From positions 11,791,498-11,855,497 of the forward strand of contig OZ024790.1 in the NCBI GenBank assembly GCA_964017065.1: a stretch of 64,000 nucleotides of DNA, in the 5' to 3' direction. This document shows, in pieces, positions 12,498 to 24,500 of this stretch (within the stretch, counting starts at the first letter, position 1; each line of letters starts with the position of its first letter). The position numbers and the translations under genes were made by a program. This DNA comes from Haliclona indistincta. Taxonomy: Eukaryota; Porifera; Demospongiae; Haplosclerida; Chalinidae. A model generated the notes under the pieces. It saw only the letters and a program-made list of their open reading frames with translations. It searched no databases and was not told the DNA's origin.

Positions 12498-15400
12498 AAC
12501 ACTCACATACACACACACACACACACTCATACACACACATTAACAACTTTTAGTGCAATTTGTCTGGTATAGTGAAGCATTAATAATATTATTCATGATT
12601 ATTACAGGGGGTGTTGCTCTATCCAAACTCAAATATCCCAAAATAGGCCAGTTGCGTGTAAGAGCCAAGGAATTTAATTATTGATAATTGAACGTAAAGT
12701 CACTTCCGGACTGCTCGTAGCCGCCTACTTGTACCTACTTTGTATGGAGTTCATTGAGAAAATATGAGTTTTTAAAACTTCGCGGGCAGCCAAAACTTGG
12801 CGCATGTGCAGGATCTAAGAATGCGATGCGCAACTACTACCATTGGCACATGCAACGCAGTAAAAACAGAGACGATCGGTGGAGGCGCGGTCGAGAACGA
12901 GCCATCACTGTACAGCTGGGTATGCTCTTTTTGTCAGAGGCAAAATGCGTGCCTAGATTGTCATCTCTCGCAATGTAAGTATCAAATCTGTCACCTTTCA
13001 CTGTCTCTTGAGCAATCTAGTGAGCATCTTGCTTTACCATTAGTTAAGCTGTGTTAGTATTAGCGTTTTCATCGCTCGTCATATTGGCTTACCTAGCTGT
13101 ACAGTGATGGCTCGTTCTCGACCGCGCCTTCACCGATCGTCTCTGTTTTTACTGCGTTACATGTGCCAATGGTAGTAGTTGCGCATCGCATTCTTAGATC
13201 CTGCACATGCGCCAAGTTTTGGCTGCCCGCGAAGTTTTAAAAACTCATATTTTCTCAATGAACTCCATACAAAGTAGGTACAAGTAGGCGGCTACGAGCA
13301 GTCCGGAAGTGACGTTATGTCAATTTGCATATCATTAAAATAGTTTGCCTTACACGCAACTGGCCCATTGAACTTGTTAACTTTATTGTGTGTTCATGTA
13401 AAAACTGTGCTGGAGCCTTGTAGACTGAGTGCCCTACACACCTACATTGGAATTGTGTCCTCCATTGGTTATTGGAGCCATTATTTACCATAATCAGATC
13501 TGCTGTTGTAACTAGTTGTTGGGTACAAAATTAAAACAAGCCAAAATTTCAACTCTCCACTGTAATGGTAACACTTGACTACCCTGGTCGAATCCAGATT
13601 GAAATCAAACCAGACTTACCCTGGTTGAACTCGGTTAGTGAGCGTCTACGCTCGACCTGAGTCAGGTCCATGCAGCAGTCCAAGGTAGCGTTTATAGCAC
13701 TAGTACGAGAGCTTCTTGACAAAGTACATCTTTCTTTAGCGCTTGATCACTCAGGGAGCATCTCCAGTGCGCGTACACGTGGCGGTGCCAAAACGAACCC
13801 ATTTTCAACCCAGTTCAACCCACATACGTTTGACTGAACCCAGGTCTAACCCGAATTCACTAAAACCAGATCCCCGCAGATCGAGTGCGGACACGATCTA
13901 TCCGAGTTCAACCCTAGTTCATGCTCCAGTACAGACACGCCTTAAATGGAGTCAGAATCTAACGAGCGACATTGTAATAGTTAAGAATGCACGTTTGAAA
14001 GCCACTGACAATATTAGAGAATGCTTGTTATGTGTTTGTGACTATGTTAATCCCAAGAGAAGTGAAGTGTTGAATCAATGTATTGAGTAATGCTACATGT
14101 GACCAGTCGTATAGCTACTGTTATCCATGGTCACTCACTCACTCACCCACTCACCCTCTCACTCACTCACTCACTCACTCACTCACTCACTCACTCACTC
14201 ACTCACCCACTCACTCACTCACTCTCTCACTCACTCACTCACCCACTCACTCACTCACTCACCCACTCACTCACCCACTCACCCACTCACTCACTCACTC
14301 ACTCACTCACTCACTCACTAGCTGGTTTTAGACATCATTGTGTGCTTGACCACACCACTGAATGACCGATATAGTGTAGTGTAGTTACACTTGCCTTTGA
14401 TGCTCTGGTCAAAGACCACTATCTACACCAGTTTGATGCTTTATCAACTTGCTGTGTAGTATAGTAATAGCAAATCCCATCTTTGAACAGTTGCTGAGAA
14501 TGATTATAGACTGGACAGATGCTCTGTTGGTTCACTAGCTAGGTGCAGATGTGTATTACATTTTCATCAAAAGTTTCGCAATAATAATTATTTATACGTA
14601 CATTGAAAAGTGTTCACTATTAAGACATGTATATTAAGCCGCAAATATTGTTACTATGGTGACTGTCTCTTTAATGTGACAGTCAACTAAAGGAGATTTG
14701 AATGTTGATTGTAGATTTGTGGTAGTAGATTATGATAATCACATGTAATCTTGTTGTGATTAAGGGATTATTCTCTTTCTACAGCTCTGGCCGCTGTTTG
14801 GCGGTAGGCTGGTCAAGCCTCATAGGAGCAAGCTGTTCTACATTCCACAGGTAAGGAAGGGCTGAGCAACAGAGCAACATGGGGTGTGTGTTACATGCAA
14901 ATACTCCACATATTGTGGTTGGTCTCCCTAATAGTTGGTCTAATTACCAACATGTGGTCTCTAATCAGTACATGTGGTCATATTGGTGTGTACTCTGATG
15001 GAGCCAGTTGTGTATAGGCGGAGCATGTGGTGCTGTAGCTAGACTGACTCCAAAACACAACTTACCAACTCATGCTATAAACTGTATGGACCAGTTTTAT
15101 TACTTCTTGCAAGTAGCAACTGAATGCTAAATGCTTGTTTGGATTACATGCTCCATTGTAACTCTCTTCCCTCCGCTCTGCTGTTGTCGCTTTTCATGTG
15201 CAAGAAGTAATGAAGCTCCTGTATGAATCAAAGAGATATTTAAACTGCAGTACAAATACGTTGTAACACCATCATTTTATAGTTTTTCTCCTTTGTATTG
15301 TACGTCATACTATAGCATTGCTTTCTAGTCAGTGTGTCATGACACTATACTTACTAGGTTTTCTGCCTACTCTTGAGCTAGTTGTCACTATTATGTCTGT

Positions 15401-18400
15401 ATTGTGTTCTGTGTGTGTGTGATAAGATATGAACAGGAGTGTCTTGTACTGGTACAAGAATCAATTCACTCTACACACACATCGAGCACATGTACAAACA
15501 TTGCTTGAAATGCGTGTTCAGACATAGCGTACATGTGCCGGAAAAATCCAGCAACATCGCTTCAATTCAAGAGGTATCTGACGCATATTGCTGTGACCTT
15601 GCTGGAACAAACTGTTAGTATTCTAGGCACAAGTTGACGTGTCACAGTGACAAAAAGGACTAAGATCATATACCCTTAATTCTAGGCAACCCAGTTTGTC
15701 AGATCTCCTCTTGTCTATTGTAAAGTAGCTTTTCCACCGCACAATGTGCTAGGCGGTTCTCCTTCTAATCTCTCTCTCTCTCTTCTCTCTTACAGCGACC
15801 CTATATGACCCTGGGCACCCTCAGGGACCAGGTCATATACCCTGATACTGAAGATGATCAATACAGTAAAGGAATCACAGATGAGCAACTAGAGGAATAT
15901 CTCAAACAGGTAATCACTGAGTCCTTATTGAGAGTCCTTACATAGCAAACCACTGAGTTATTTCCTGATCGAATAATAAACTTTACATACCAACAAATTA
16001 TTGAGTTATGGGTGTAGCAGGCAGTGAGCTTTATGCTGTGCACAACAAACCACTGAGTTACTGCTCTATAGCAGACACTAGTCCTGATTGAGTGAATCTT
16101 GCTTTATACTGTACACAACAAACCACTGAGTTACTGCCCTATAGCAGACACTAGTCCTGATTGAGTGAATCTTGCTTTATACTGTACACAACAAACCACT
16201 GAGTTACTGCTCTATAGCAGACACTAGTCCTGATTGAGTGAATCTTGCTTTATACTGTACACAACAAACCACTGAGTTACTGCTCTATAGCAGACACTAG
16301 TCCTGATTGAGTGAATCTTGCTTTATACTGTACACAACAAACCACTGCGTTACTGCTCTATAGCAGACACTAGTCCTGATTGAGTGAATCTTGCTTTATA
16401 CTGTACACAACAAACCACTGAGTTACTGCCCTATAGCAGACACTAGTCCTGATTGAGTGAATCTTGCTTTATACTGTACACAACAAACCACTGAGTTACT
16501 GCTCTATAGCAGACACTAGTCCTGATTGAGTGAATCTTGCTTTATACTGTACACAACAAACCACTGAGTTACTGCTCTATAGCAGACACTAGTCCTGATT
16601 GAATGAATCTTGCTTTATACTGTACACAACAAACCACTGAGTTACTGCTCTATAGCAGACACTAGTCCTGATTGAGTGAATCTTGCTTTATACTGTACAC
16701 AACAAACCACTGAGTTACTGCCCTATAGCAGACACTAGTCCTGATTGAGTGAATCTTGCTTTATACTGTACACAACAAACCACTGAGTTACTGCTCTATA
16801 GCAGACACTAGTCCTGATTGAGTGAATCTTGCTTTATACTGTACACAACAAACCACTGAGTTACTGCTCTATAGCAGACACTAGTCCTGATTGAATGAAT
16901 CTTGCTTTATACTGTACACAACAAACCACTGAGTTACTGCTCTATAGCAGACACTAGTCCTGATTGAGTGAATCTTGCTTTATACTGTATACAACAAACC
17001 ACTGAGTTACTGCTCTATAGCAGACACTCGCAAGAACATTTGTGTATGAAACAACCAAGGGGTTGAAGTCCATTCTCCTAAGTAGTGTCATAAAGATCAT
17101 GAGTTGCATGACAATATGGTTTTTACTTTGTTTACTACCAGAGACTGTTTTGGTTAAGTGCATAATTATATGGATGCGTAATGCATGTTTGGTGCTGCAC
17201 AAAGTACCCTACATGTAACCCTAACTTAATTTTCGTGTACAATTTCATTATGCATGGATAGGTTTCTGTTGAAACCTGACTCTCCATGAATCTTGTTTGA
17301 ACTGCTCTGTACGTGTAAGACCAGTATGGAGTACCAGTTGAAATGAGTGGGCGTGTTTACATACCAATGTTATTCAACCATATCCACGCACAATGCAGTG
17401 ATTCCCAATGGAAAGGAAAAAGGAAATGTCAGTCATTACCTCACACTTTGCTTAATTCACTGTATTTCCGCCTTTGTGTACATACATGTATCCATGTGCA
17501 TTATATATACTGCGGAATGTAGTTTATATGCTAGCGTGACTAATATGTGGTTACTACGATAAGCAATCCAACCGTTCTTTGGTTGTACACGTAATTTTAC
17601 TCATCAAACTCGTGATCCGCATAACTGGATTATGATTAATAGTAATTTTGTCTTCCTCCATATTTTCTTTTGTCTATTCTCGGGGCATGCTCTATTGATA
17701 CTAGACAAATCACATTATGCTGTATGTTGAATCACGAAAACAGGTGTCGAGATAGTTTTTTTTCTTGGTTGTTAGGTGCGTCTACACTATCTGCTGGAGA
17801 GAGAAGGAGGATGGGACGTTATCCAGGTTAGTATTCCGCGTACGTCTTGGTTCTACTATGAATTCGTCTATCTTTTTCGTTAGGATTGGATGGACGTTTT
17901 GAGCGGAGGAGAAAAGCAACGTATTGCAGTAAGGAGCACACAGAATCATGCAGTTACACCTGTACTGTATCATACCCTTGTATTACTCACGAGGGCTGGA
18001 GAAAGCCAGTGTCGTGAAGTTTTATTTTTTTGAAAACGTGCATAGGAAGAAAGATCCTAAATTCCGAAGTAGTTAAGGACACTGTCTATGATAGCTTGGC
18101 GTACGATCTTAGTTACGCTTGTGTTGCTTAGCAAGAGCGTGACACTTAAGAATTGGTATTAGGACAGCACTAGGAAGAAGTCTAACTACATGTGCACTGC
18201 ATATATATGACATTGTTTGTAGTCGAAATACATGTGTTTTTGTACCTGTACTTGTAGATGGCAAGGCTGTTCTATAATGAACCTCAGTTTGCTATTCTTG
18301 ACGAGTGCACATCAGCGGTCAGTGCTGATGTAGAGGATTTCCTGTACACTCATTGCCGTGAGGTAGTCGACCATTTTTATACACACACAGGCGACTAGTT

Positions 18401-18608
18401 ATATTTGTGCACTGCAGAAAGGTATTACTCTGTTCACTGTGTCTCACCGAAAGTGTCTCTGGAAACACCACGAGGTAAGCACACGCATGGTCTTCATCTG
18501 AAAGACAAATTTTCTTTTCTCTTTCTGCAGTACGTTCTACAGTTTGATGGTGAAGGCTCGTATGAATTTAAACAAATTGATTTCTCTGCTGAAGATTTTG
18601 GCTCCTAA
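2774..18608 (+). CDS. ABCD3: ATP-binding cassette subfamily D member 3 (peroxisomal half-transporter, PMP70), 25 exons
   Basis: Exons: 2774-2886, 2939-2969, 3034-3083, 3607-3747, 3949-4045, 4194-4264, 5751-5820, 6022-6075, 6128-6184, 6249-6301, 6358-6447, 6605-6674, 6730-6799, 6904-7001, 7119-7308, 7448-7514, 12074-12137, 12189-12266, 14785-14850, 15796-15909, 17776-17826, 17884-17928, 18258-18362, 18418-18474, 18531-18608. They join in frame to 1980 nt, 659 aa plus stop, the length of human PMP70. Visible motifs: membrane segments near residues 10-30 and in exon 4; the EAA-like EEISFYQG at about 277; Walker [10 protein letters not shown] at about 473; Q-loop [14 protein letters not shown]; signature LSGGEKQR at about 571; Walker [11 protein letters not shown] (D595, E596); H-loop VSHR (H625). 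The family works as a dimer in the peroxisomal membrane, importing long-chain and branched acyl-CoAs and bile-acid intermediates for beta-oxidation. Nothing looks broken. Confidence 0.97.
3313..3505. mobile_element. MITE, CCGTATAGC-TIR family, copy 1 (ABCD3 intron 3)
   Basis: About 193 bp bounded by TA dinucleotides (3311-3312, 3506-3507). The left end reads CCGTATAGCCG. The right end is its inverse with one mismatch (CCGGCTATACAG). It has no coding capacity. TA flanks suggest Tc1/mariner-type mobilisation. Two relatives lie at 9465-10005 and 56539-56742. Confidence 0.72.
4046..4137. repeat. (GT)n microsatellite beginning at the exon 5 splice donor
   Basis: The GT tract, with a few interruptions, begins at the GT of the exon 5 donor of ABCD3. 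The splice signal is therefore part of the repeat. Confidence 0.9.
5109..5286. mobile_element. Fold-back (hairpin) element inside a tRNA-like sequence, ABCD3 intron 6
   Basis: Two arms of about 60 bp are near-perfect inverses (left GTTTGCGAAGATCTTGC..., right its complement ending near 5286) around a loop of about 50 bp. Read on the minus strand, the DNA just outside the arms resembles the two halves of a tRNA: TAGTTCAGTGG (A-box-like, about 5311-5321) and AGTTCGAACCC (B-box-like, about 5082-5092). It may be a MITE inserted in a tRNA-derived SINE. The rest of the 1.5-kb intron holds nothing I recognise. Confidence 0.6.
5829..5997. repeat. (CA)n microsatellite, ABCD3 intron 7
   Basis: An imperfect CA repeat with CACT and CACG variants fills most of the short intron between exons 7 and 8. 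Confidence 0.92.
7309..7358. repeat. (GTGA)n microsatellite at the exon 15 donor
   Basis: The donor GTGAGT of ABCD3 exon 15 is the first unit of a GTGA tetranucleotide run. Confidence 0.9.
7639..8046 (-). CDS. Hypothetical small antisense ORF, family copy 1 (ABCD3 intron 16)
   Basis: ATG at 8046, 135 codons. The start [19 protein letters not shown] and the C-terminal ILVWAHGEK resemble the ORFs at 10090-10290 and 10943-11137. The middle is a tandem duplication of a 55-codon (165-bp) unit. No known domain. The DNA upstream also resembles the DNA upstream of copy 2, so the similarity may reflect a repeat rather than a gene. No function proposed. Confidence 0.35.
   Translation of the reverse strand: MEYSKPVQAEQYSVETSQLVTGHTLSTESYSTALVSLTTCVASPLLYHHTQPCTTRADNKPVQAEQYSVETSQLVTGHTLSTESYSTALVSLTTCVASSLLYHHTQPCTTRADNYCILVWAHGEKKITLTDTNKQ
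7706..8035. repeat. Tandem duplication, 2 x 165 bp
   Basis: Two adjacent nearly identical 165-bp units start at 7706 and 7871. The length is a multiple of three, so the antisense ORF across them stays open. Confidence 0.9.
9465..10005. mobile_element. MITE, CCGTATAGC-TIR family, copy 2 (ABCD3 intron 16)
   Basis: 541 bp flanked by TA. The ends are perfect inverses for at least 20 bp (CCGTATAGCCGGTTATTTTC and complement). It contains further inner inverted stretches and no convincing gene. It lies just after one copy of a duplicated segment (about 9300-9455), which is followed at its second copy (10700-10832) by no MITE. Confidence 0.85.
10090..10290 (-). CDS. Hypothetical small antisense ORF, family copy 2 (ABCD3 intron 16)
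   Basis: ATG at 10290, 66 codons. It aligns nearly end to end with the 64-codon ORF at 10943-11137, sharing [29 protein letters not shown] and HRERLLLPN. Differences are mostly conservative (N/D, M/I, S/T, D/E), which hints at coding constraint. A candidate donor (rc CAAGTGAGTTG) lies upstream near 10350. No known domain. Confidence 0.35.
   Translation of the reverse strand: MENSQPVQAVEHSGATSELVTGLITWHRKSQEILSTAYQATDDPPGSVNMLVWAHRERLLLPNSDK
10654..10701. repeat. 48-bp perfect palindrome
   Basis: Two 24-bp arms with no spacer, centred between 10677 and 10678 (CTGTAG/CTACAG at the centre). It lies between the duplicated small ORFs. Confidence 0.95.
10943..11137 (-). CDS. Hypothetical small antisense ORF, family copy 3 (ABCD3 intron 16)
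   Basis: ATG at 11137, 64 codons, colinear with copy 2 apart from a 2-residue gap near the N terminus. It sits after a second copy of the 9300-9455 segment, so copies 2 and 3 probably arose by a segmental duplication of about 0.9-1.4 kb inside the intron. Between 11138 and 12073 I see nothing else. Confidence 0.35.
   Translation of the reverse strand: MDTSRQAVEHSGETSELVTGLITRHRKSQEIFTTAYQATDDPPGSVDILVWGHRERLLLPNTEK
12427..12541. repeat. (CA)n/(CT)n microsatellite, ABCD3 intron 18
   Basis: Compound CACA/CTCT repeat with no coding meaning. Confidence 0.9.
12646..13365. mobile_element. Long fold-back element, ABCD3 intron 18
   Basis: About 720 bp. The left arm (12646 to about 12920, starting GGCCAGTTGCGTGTAA) is repeated inverted at about 13090-13365 (ending TTACACGCAACTGGCC). 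Arms are roughly 275 bp with small indels around a centre of about 170 bp. No transposase. Probably a non-autonomous fold-back transposon. Confidence 0.8.
14131..14319. repeat. (TCAC)n microsatellite
   Basis: About 47 units of TCAC with occasional CCAC or TCTC. The long open frames here are artefacts of the repeat. Confidence 0.95.
16041..17028. repeat. 73-bp minisatellite, about 13.5 units, ABCD3 intron 20
   Basis: Units start at 16041, 16114 and every 73 bp to about 16990, beginning CACAACAAACCACTGAGTTA. They differ by single bases (GCTC/GCCC, GAGT/GAAT, GAGT/GCGT). Two degenerate relatives precede the array from about 15945. Units are contiguous with no unique spacers. Confidence 0.95.
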
Positions 18609-18651
18609 GCCTATCCAATAACTGATTTATCTTGTATACATGTGTACATGT

Positions 18652-18657
18652 AATAAA
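18652..18657 (+). terminator. Polyadenylation signal of ABCD3
   Basis: AATAAA 44 bp after the TAA stop, followed by GT/T-rich DNA. Confidence 0.8.
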
Positions 18658-18907
18658 GTTTTGTTTGCTGAATTAGCAGGTTTTGTTTATTTTGCGGTCA
18701 CACGCGTGGGAGGCCAATGAATACTGTTTGTGAGCGCACGATTCAATTCATTCGATAATTAAAATCGCGCGAGCTAGTCACAAGACCTGTTTGACCAGCG
18801 GCTGGAATCTAACGGTTTATAATGAATCTGTCTATCCTTTCAGTTCTCAGATCGTGTCCCTGACTGTGTCGTGTAGCGCTCAGATGTATAACACACACAA
18901 TATAAAA

Positions 18908-20617
18908 ATGCATTTGCTAGTCTGTCTCGTTCTGTTAGTGTCCAGCGTAGTGTTATCACAAGGTTTGTTTGCTAATTCTGCATTTTTTACTTTGTGCTAA
19001 AGTCTGCACTTTCTTAGTGTTACAAACTTGTTTGATCTTCCTGTTCTCCTATCTTTAGCTGACCTGGTAGTAGAACTCTTGGTGAAACAAAAGTTTATCT
19101 CCCTGGATCTACAGGTAGTATCGGAGCGCTCTGTAGCGCTCAATGTCGGCAGCTCGTACATACTTAGATGTCATAATGTGAGCGGACCAGGAATATGGAC
19201 TACTACTAGTGGCGTTGCGATTGGTTCTGGCGAGCCGCAAAACGAAACTGCTACAGCCGTTTACCAATATTTGGAAGACAACAAGCAAGTGTTAGGATTG
19301 CAGAATTTCGCCGCGTCCCTAGATGGCGAGTACACATGCTCGGCTGCAGCAGGTGGAGAGCAGAAGATACTGAGAATATTTGCAAGTACGTACTCGTGAC
19401 TTCTTCATTGTAAACAAATCATTGTTTCCCCCTTCAGGTAACCCCTCCCTAATAATGCAGTCCCAAGAGTTGTTTTTCAGTTCAGGGGAAACCTTAGTAT
19501 CTGGTGAAAGATTCCAGAGAATCATAACTGCGGGCATACCTGCTCCTACAGTCCAGAACTACACTTGGACTCTAAATGGGACGATACCTCTGAATGATGA
19601 TCCTGCTTTTTCAGTCGAAGAGGGCGGACTAGATCTGCCTACAGTGATTGATTATGAAGATAGCGGCAACTATACACTGGTTGTTACCACTTCAGCTGGC
19701 ACGGTCAGCTCTAGCTTCACTGTATCAGTAGGAGGTGAGTCCACTGACAGAGAGAGAGAGAGAGTGTGTGTGTGTGTGAGCATGTAGTAAAGCAGGGATA
19801 TGAATTCTATTGAAATGCATTGAATATGGTGCCTGACTGGGCTTATGCACTGCGCACTCTTGGGAGCTTTGTCATGAGGATACAGATAAAATTTCTGAAT
19901 AGTTATTGCGTCAGCTGAGACATTTGTTTACATGCCTGTGGCGTGGTTAGCTTTTGTTTGGTCACATAGTCTCATGAAGGGTATGATATGTCTGACCAGC
20001 ATCCTCCCTGCTCCAGATTAGCTTTGACCAGCATTCCTGTTTCCCTTCTTGGAGACTAAGCTATGCAACTGTGAATGCCTGCTTACTTATTATTGCTTGC
20101 TTGCTTGCTTATTATTAGTCAGAGAGGGGTTTTCTATAGGGTGGCTGTTCTGTTAGAGGCTTGGTCCTATAGTGTTCCTCTTTCATGAGCCAGCTGATAA
20201 GTGTGTGTTGGCTCCTCCCAATGGTTGACAACAGCAAAAATTGGCGGGAATACTATGCATGCTCCAGCTTGCTCCTGGTCTCACAGGTCTTGTCTTCCTC
20301 ATGTGATCACTACCTTAGCTTACCTTGTAGTCCTCCCTGGAACTAACTGTCATAGCTGTCACTGGTCCTTGTTGTTGTACAGCACCAGTTTGTGTATAAA
20401 CTGTTGGATAGTTACAATTCCCCAATGGTTGCTGCTCCTATGACTTAATGTCTGTTTTTCTTGAGCATGGTATTTCGACACTTAGCTTGTTTAAGGCTTG
20501 TAGGGAGCATGAGTTCCTTCCCGAGTTTGTGAGCATTTTTACAGAATTTATGGTGTTTCGCACATAAAGTATACACGGAACAAAGTGTGTAAATATGCTG
20601 GTTCTCTTGTAACTCAC

Positions 20618-20695
<78 letters not shown>

Positions 20696-21473
20696 GTGAA
20701 ACCATCAGTGACCATGTCCTCCTCAGCAAACCCATCTGTGTTAGAACAATCCTTACAATTGACATGTGTAGATTCGCAAGGGATCCCGCCACCAGAGTTT
20801 ATCTGGACTAAGTGTGTTGGCGGAAGAGATGAAAACTGCAAGATCATGTCCAATGAAGACAATAATACAAGCATTGTGAGTATGAAGAGCAATACGTCAG
20901 TTCTGATGGTGGAATCAGTTGGATTGAATGATGGAGCCTATTATAAGTGTGAAGGAAGAAATGCTTATGGCAGCATCACTGCATTCGAAAATATACCTGT
21001 TTCAGGTTAGTATAGTTGCTAAGTTTTTTAAAATTGTGCATGCTTGGTTTGAGGTTTTAGTTTTAGTTTTTGCTTGTCTAATGTTTAGCTAACTTACGTG
21101 TACAACAAGTAGCAAGTGCCTGAAAGCTTGTCTTGAGCCCAGCACAGCTTGAGCCTTCAGTTTTGAACTAGTGGGAATGTTTATCATGAATATGATATTC
21201 ACTGTGTGAAGGAATTCTGTCTTGTGATCATCATATGCTTGAATATCACCTCCAGTGAATATCAGCTAAGACTGGGTCTGATAGCCTAGCTGTGAATAAT
21301 AGGTGATGTGTGGTCTCACCTGTGAATGTGGCTAAGTGGCTTGGGAAACCAGCTAGTGATATGGTTGCCCGTAAGACCAGCCTACTGTGTGTTGTAGGAG
21401 TGCTGTTTACTGCTCTTTCTTTTTCCCTCCCCTCACTCTCTCTCTCTCTCTCCCTCCCTCTCTCTCTCCCTCC

Positions 21474-21504
<31 letters not shown>

Positions 21505-21515
21505 CCTCTCTCTAT

Positions 21516-21547
<32 letters not shown>

Positions 21548-24500
21548 CCTCCCTCTCCCTCCCTCCCTCCCTCTCTCTCTGTGTTTCCCTTCTAACCCCT
21601 TTCTTAGTCCCAGCACCTCAGTCAGTTGTTATTGCAACTAGCAGCAGTCCCCCTTACAAAGCTGGGAGTGACCTGCAACTCACTTGTACAGTGACACTAC
21701 CCAATTTAAACTTAAACTACGATAAAATATCTGCCCAGATAACTTGGACAAAGGGCGATCATCCTATAAACATCTCCAATCCACGCATCTCTGTTGAAGA
21801 CTCGGTTACCAGCGGGAACTCGAGGGTTCAACACCTCACTATCGATCCACTCAGCGATAAGACAGACTCAGGATACTATGTGTGTGACGTGGTCTTGTCC
21901 GTTAATGATACGGACATCACAAGTCTTTTGACATCGTCTGCTGAGACCTTAGTCGTTGTTGAAGGTGTGTGATTAACTTAGACAGAGGTGTTTATTAGCT
22001 AGGAACCAAACAGTTGTCTGCTTATGACAGCCAGCTAGCTAGGGACCAAACAGTACAGCGGAACCTGTCTATAGGAATTATACATCAGCACAAGACAAGG
22101 TCGCAGCATAACATTTGAGAACAATTCTGCTTTCCTTGCAAATACTCTTTGCAGCAGGCTTCATTAAATATTCATTTGATTATGAATTTGTCTCATGTAT
22201 GCACTGGTCATGAATTTCTCATTTTATTAATCTCTCTTTTGGTCTCAACTAATGATTTCTATGTTTCCACAGTTCCTTCCATGATTGTTGAGGTCACTCC
22301 GTCTAGTATAACCGCACTTGATATTTCTCCATTCAATCAAGTGCTCTTGAACTGTTCGCTAACTAGCATGGACACTGTCGATCTTAGCAACCTACTGCTA
22401 GAGTACTCCTGGCACAATGGTAGCTCTGAGGAGTTCCTTCATGGGCACAAAGGTGTCTCCATCACCCACCAGACTGAGGCAATAACATCCAGTACTCTCT
22501 CCCTCACGGCTAGTCAAGCGAGCTTATTCACCGTCTACTGCAGAGTAAAAATAATGTTAAAAGAAGAAGAATTATTCAGAATACAGCAGGGCTCCGAAGT
22601 GACCATCAGAGGTGAGTTGTAGCGCTTCTTGTAATTCACTTAACCAGAATGTGGTACTGTGGTAGCTAGGCATAGCCAGGTGTGTGTGACCAGGTTTTTT
22701 CATTAACTTTTGCGGTCTTTATTATTATTCCAGGTCCATCTAGACCAGACCATCCCATGCAAGTGACCGTTGTGGAGCAATACAATCAAGCGGTTATTAG
22801 ATTCACCATCCCTAAGATCACATACACGCCAGAGCGATATTCAATCCGATACGGACTAGACCCCAACGATCTTGCACTCACTAGTGAGCCTGTCAATGGA
22901 AGTGAAGATGTAGCGACAGTGAACGAAATGATCTCCATCACGCTAACGGGCCTGCGACACAACCAGCAGTATTTCTACACCATAGTAGCCATGAACAGCC
23001 AGGGAGAGACCATCAGTGAATCCCTCATGTTCCAGACACACGCACTAGGTGAGAGACAAAAAGATCACTCTTGAAATTCACCATAGTTACTAGAAATTTA
23101 GAGTTATTGAAGCTTTGGGACCCTTTCATGTCTGTAGAATAATAGCCTAACACTTACCTTTTTTGAAGATTTTACTCGTGATGATATTTCTGTTTTTTTT
23201 TTTTTATAGTTTTGATGCAAGCAAGAGCGGGTCCATTCGAAGGATGCAGAGCTAACCAGGTATGTTATTTTCTTGAAGTGACAAAGCGCTTAAAGCATCA
23301 CCTTCATGCACTAATGTGTTCAGTCTAGTGTTCCCTGAAGACAACTGTGACACAGAGACTAAACACATTAGTGCATGAAGGCGATGGTCTGGGACTTTTG
23401 CTTGAAACGTGTAGCAGTAATACTTGAGCATTACAAGAATGTCTTGTGAAAGCTCACAAGTTATTCATGTGACTTCCATTCCTTCCTTCCCTGTGCAGGT
23501 GCAACAAGAGACAGCTGTCAAAGCATTTTTCAAGAAGGCGATTGTTGATGCCATCAACAGTAGATGTTTCTGTGACTTTCCAAGCGATAACTTGATAGAC
23601 CCGATCATCATGTGTCCGAATGATGGGTCCAGGGATCTCGTCTATAGAGCATACATAGTCCGCCTTGACCATCTCTCTTCAAATCAGCTCCTAACTTACG
23701 TGGATTCTTGGGTTAAGCAAGAGCCGTACGTCACTACAGGCGTAGCCGTCATTCGATTTAACCCCAACTGTACCAGTTCTGTTATGTCGTCGGCTGACAG
23801 TGTTTGCGTGTCCGTGCCTATAGGTGCAACAAGTGCAGAGGCACCGTTTGGAATCACTGAAATCTACATAGTGGTTGGAACAGTGGTTGGAGGCCTGCTG
23901 CTACTATTGGTGCTGATCATAGTTATATTGTCGTGCTACATCCTCTCTCAGAAGAAACAGATAAGGTCATTAGTCCGAAAACCCATCGTATTATGACGAA
24001 TATAAAGCAATCAATCAACATTCACTATCTCAACAGTTTGAGTATAATCCACAACCAAATATGGCATTTTGTGTTCATTTTGAAAGTTAAACCATGTTTC
24101 ATAAACAATTCAATGTACCTAGTATAACTTGTTTATATAAATACAGAATTGACACACCTCTCGCCACTCCTATATACAGGTCGCTGCGTAGGAAAAGAAA
24201 GGCTACCTACTCGGTCGTGCAGAAACATGCGCGTCAAGAGTCTTCTGTGTCGGGTACAGGAGATTCTGCCTCTGGCTTTGCTGACAATCAAGGAGTTGAA
24301 TGGTAAGCATTTGATATCAACACACATTTCTTGATTAAAGGAAGTTGGCAGACACTGCCTGTAGATCGATTGTGTATTTCTTTAACAGCCAAAACTCATA
24401 CACTTCCTCTTGTTTTGGTTACCCAGGAACAGGGGTATCTCAATCATGGAGTGTCCAGCCTATGGATCGGCGTACACCCAGGTCAAACCACATGACAAGT

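Noticed and set aside
14083..14365. Open frames of 64-91 codons in three phases
   Set aside because: They are products of the (TCAC)n repeat and encode only monotonous SLTH-type repeats.
16041..17028. CRISPR-like array
   Set aside because: Units are contiguous 73-bp tandem copies with no unique spacers, in an animal intron.
20445..21010. Arg/Glu- or Ser/Leu-repeat proteins around 20.6 and 21.5 kb
   Set aside because: They are the (CT)n microsatellites read on either strand. The real coding part is the adjacent receptor exon.
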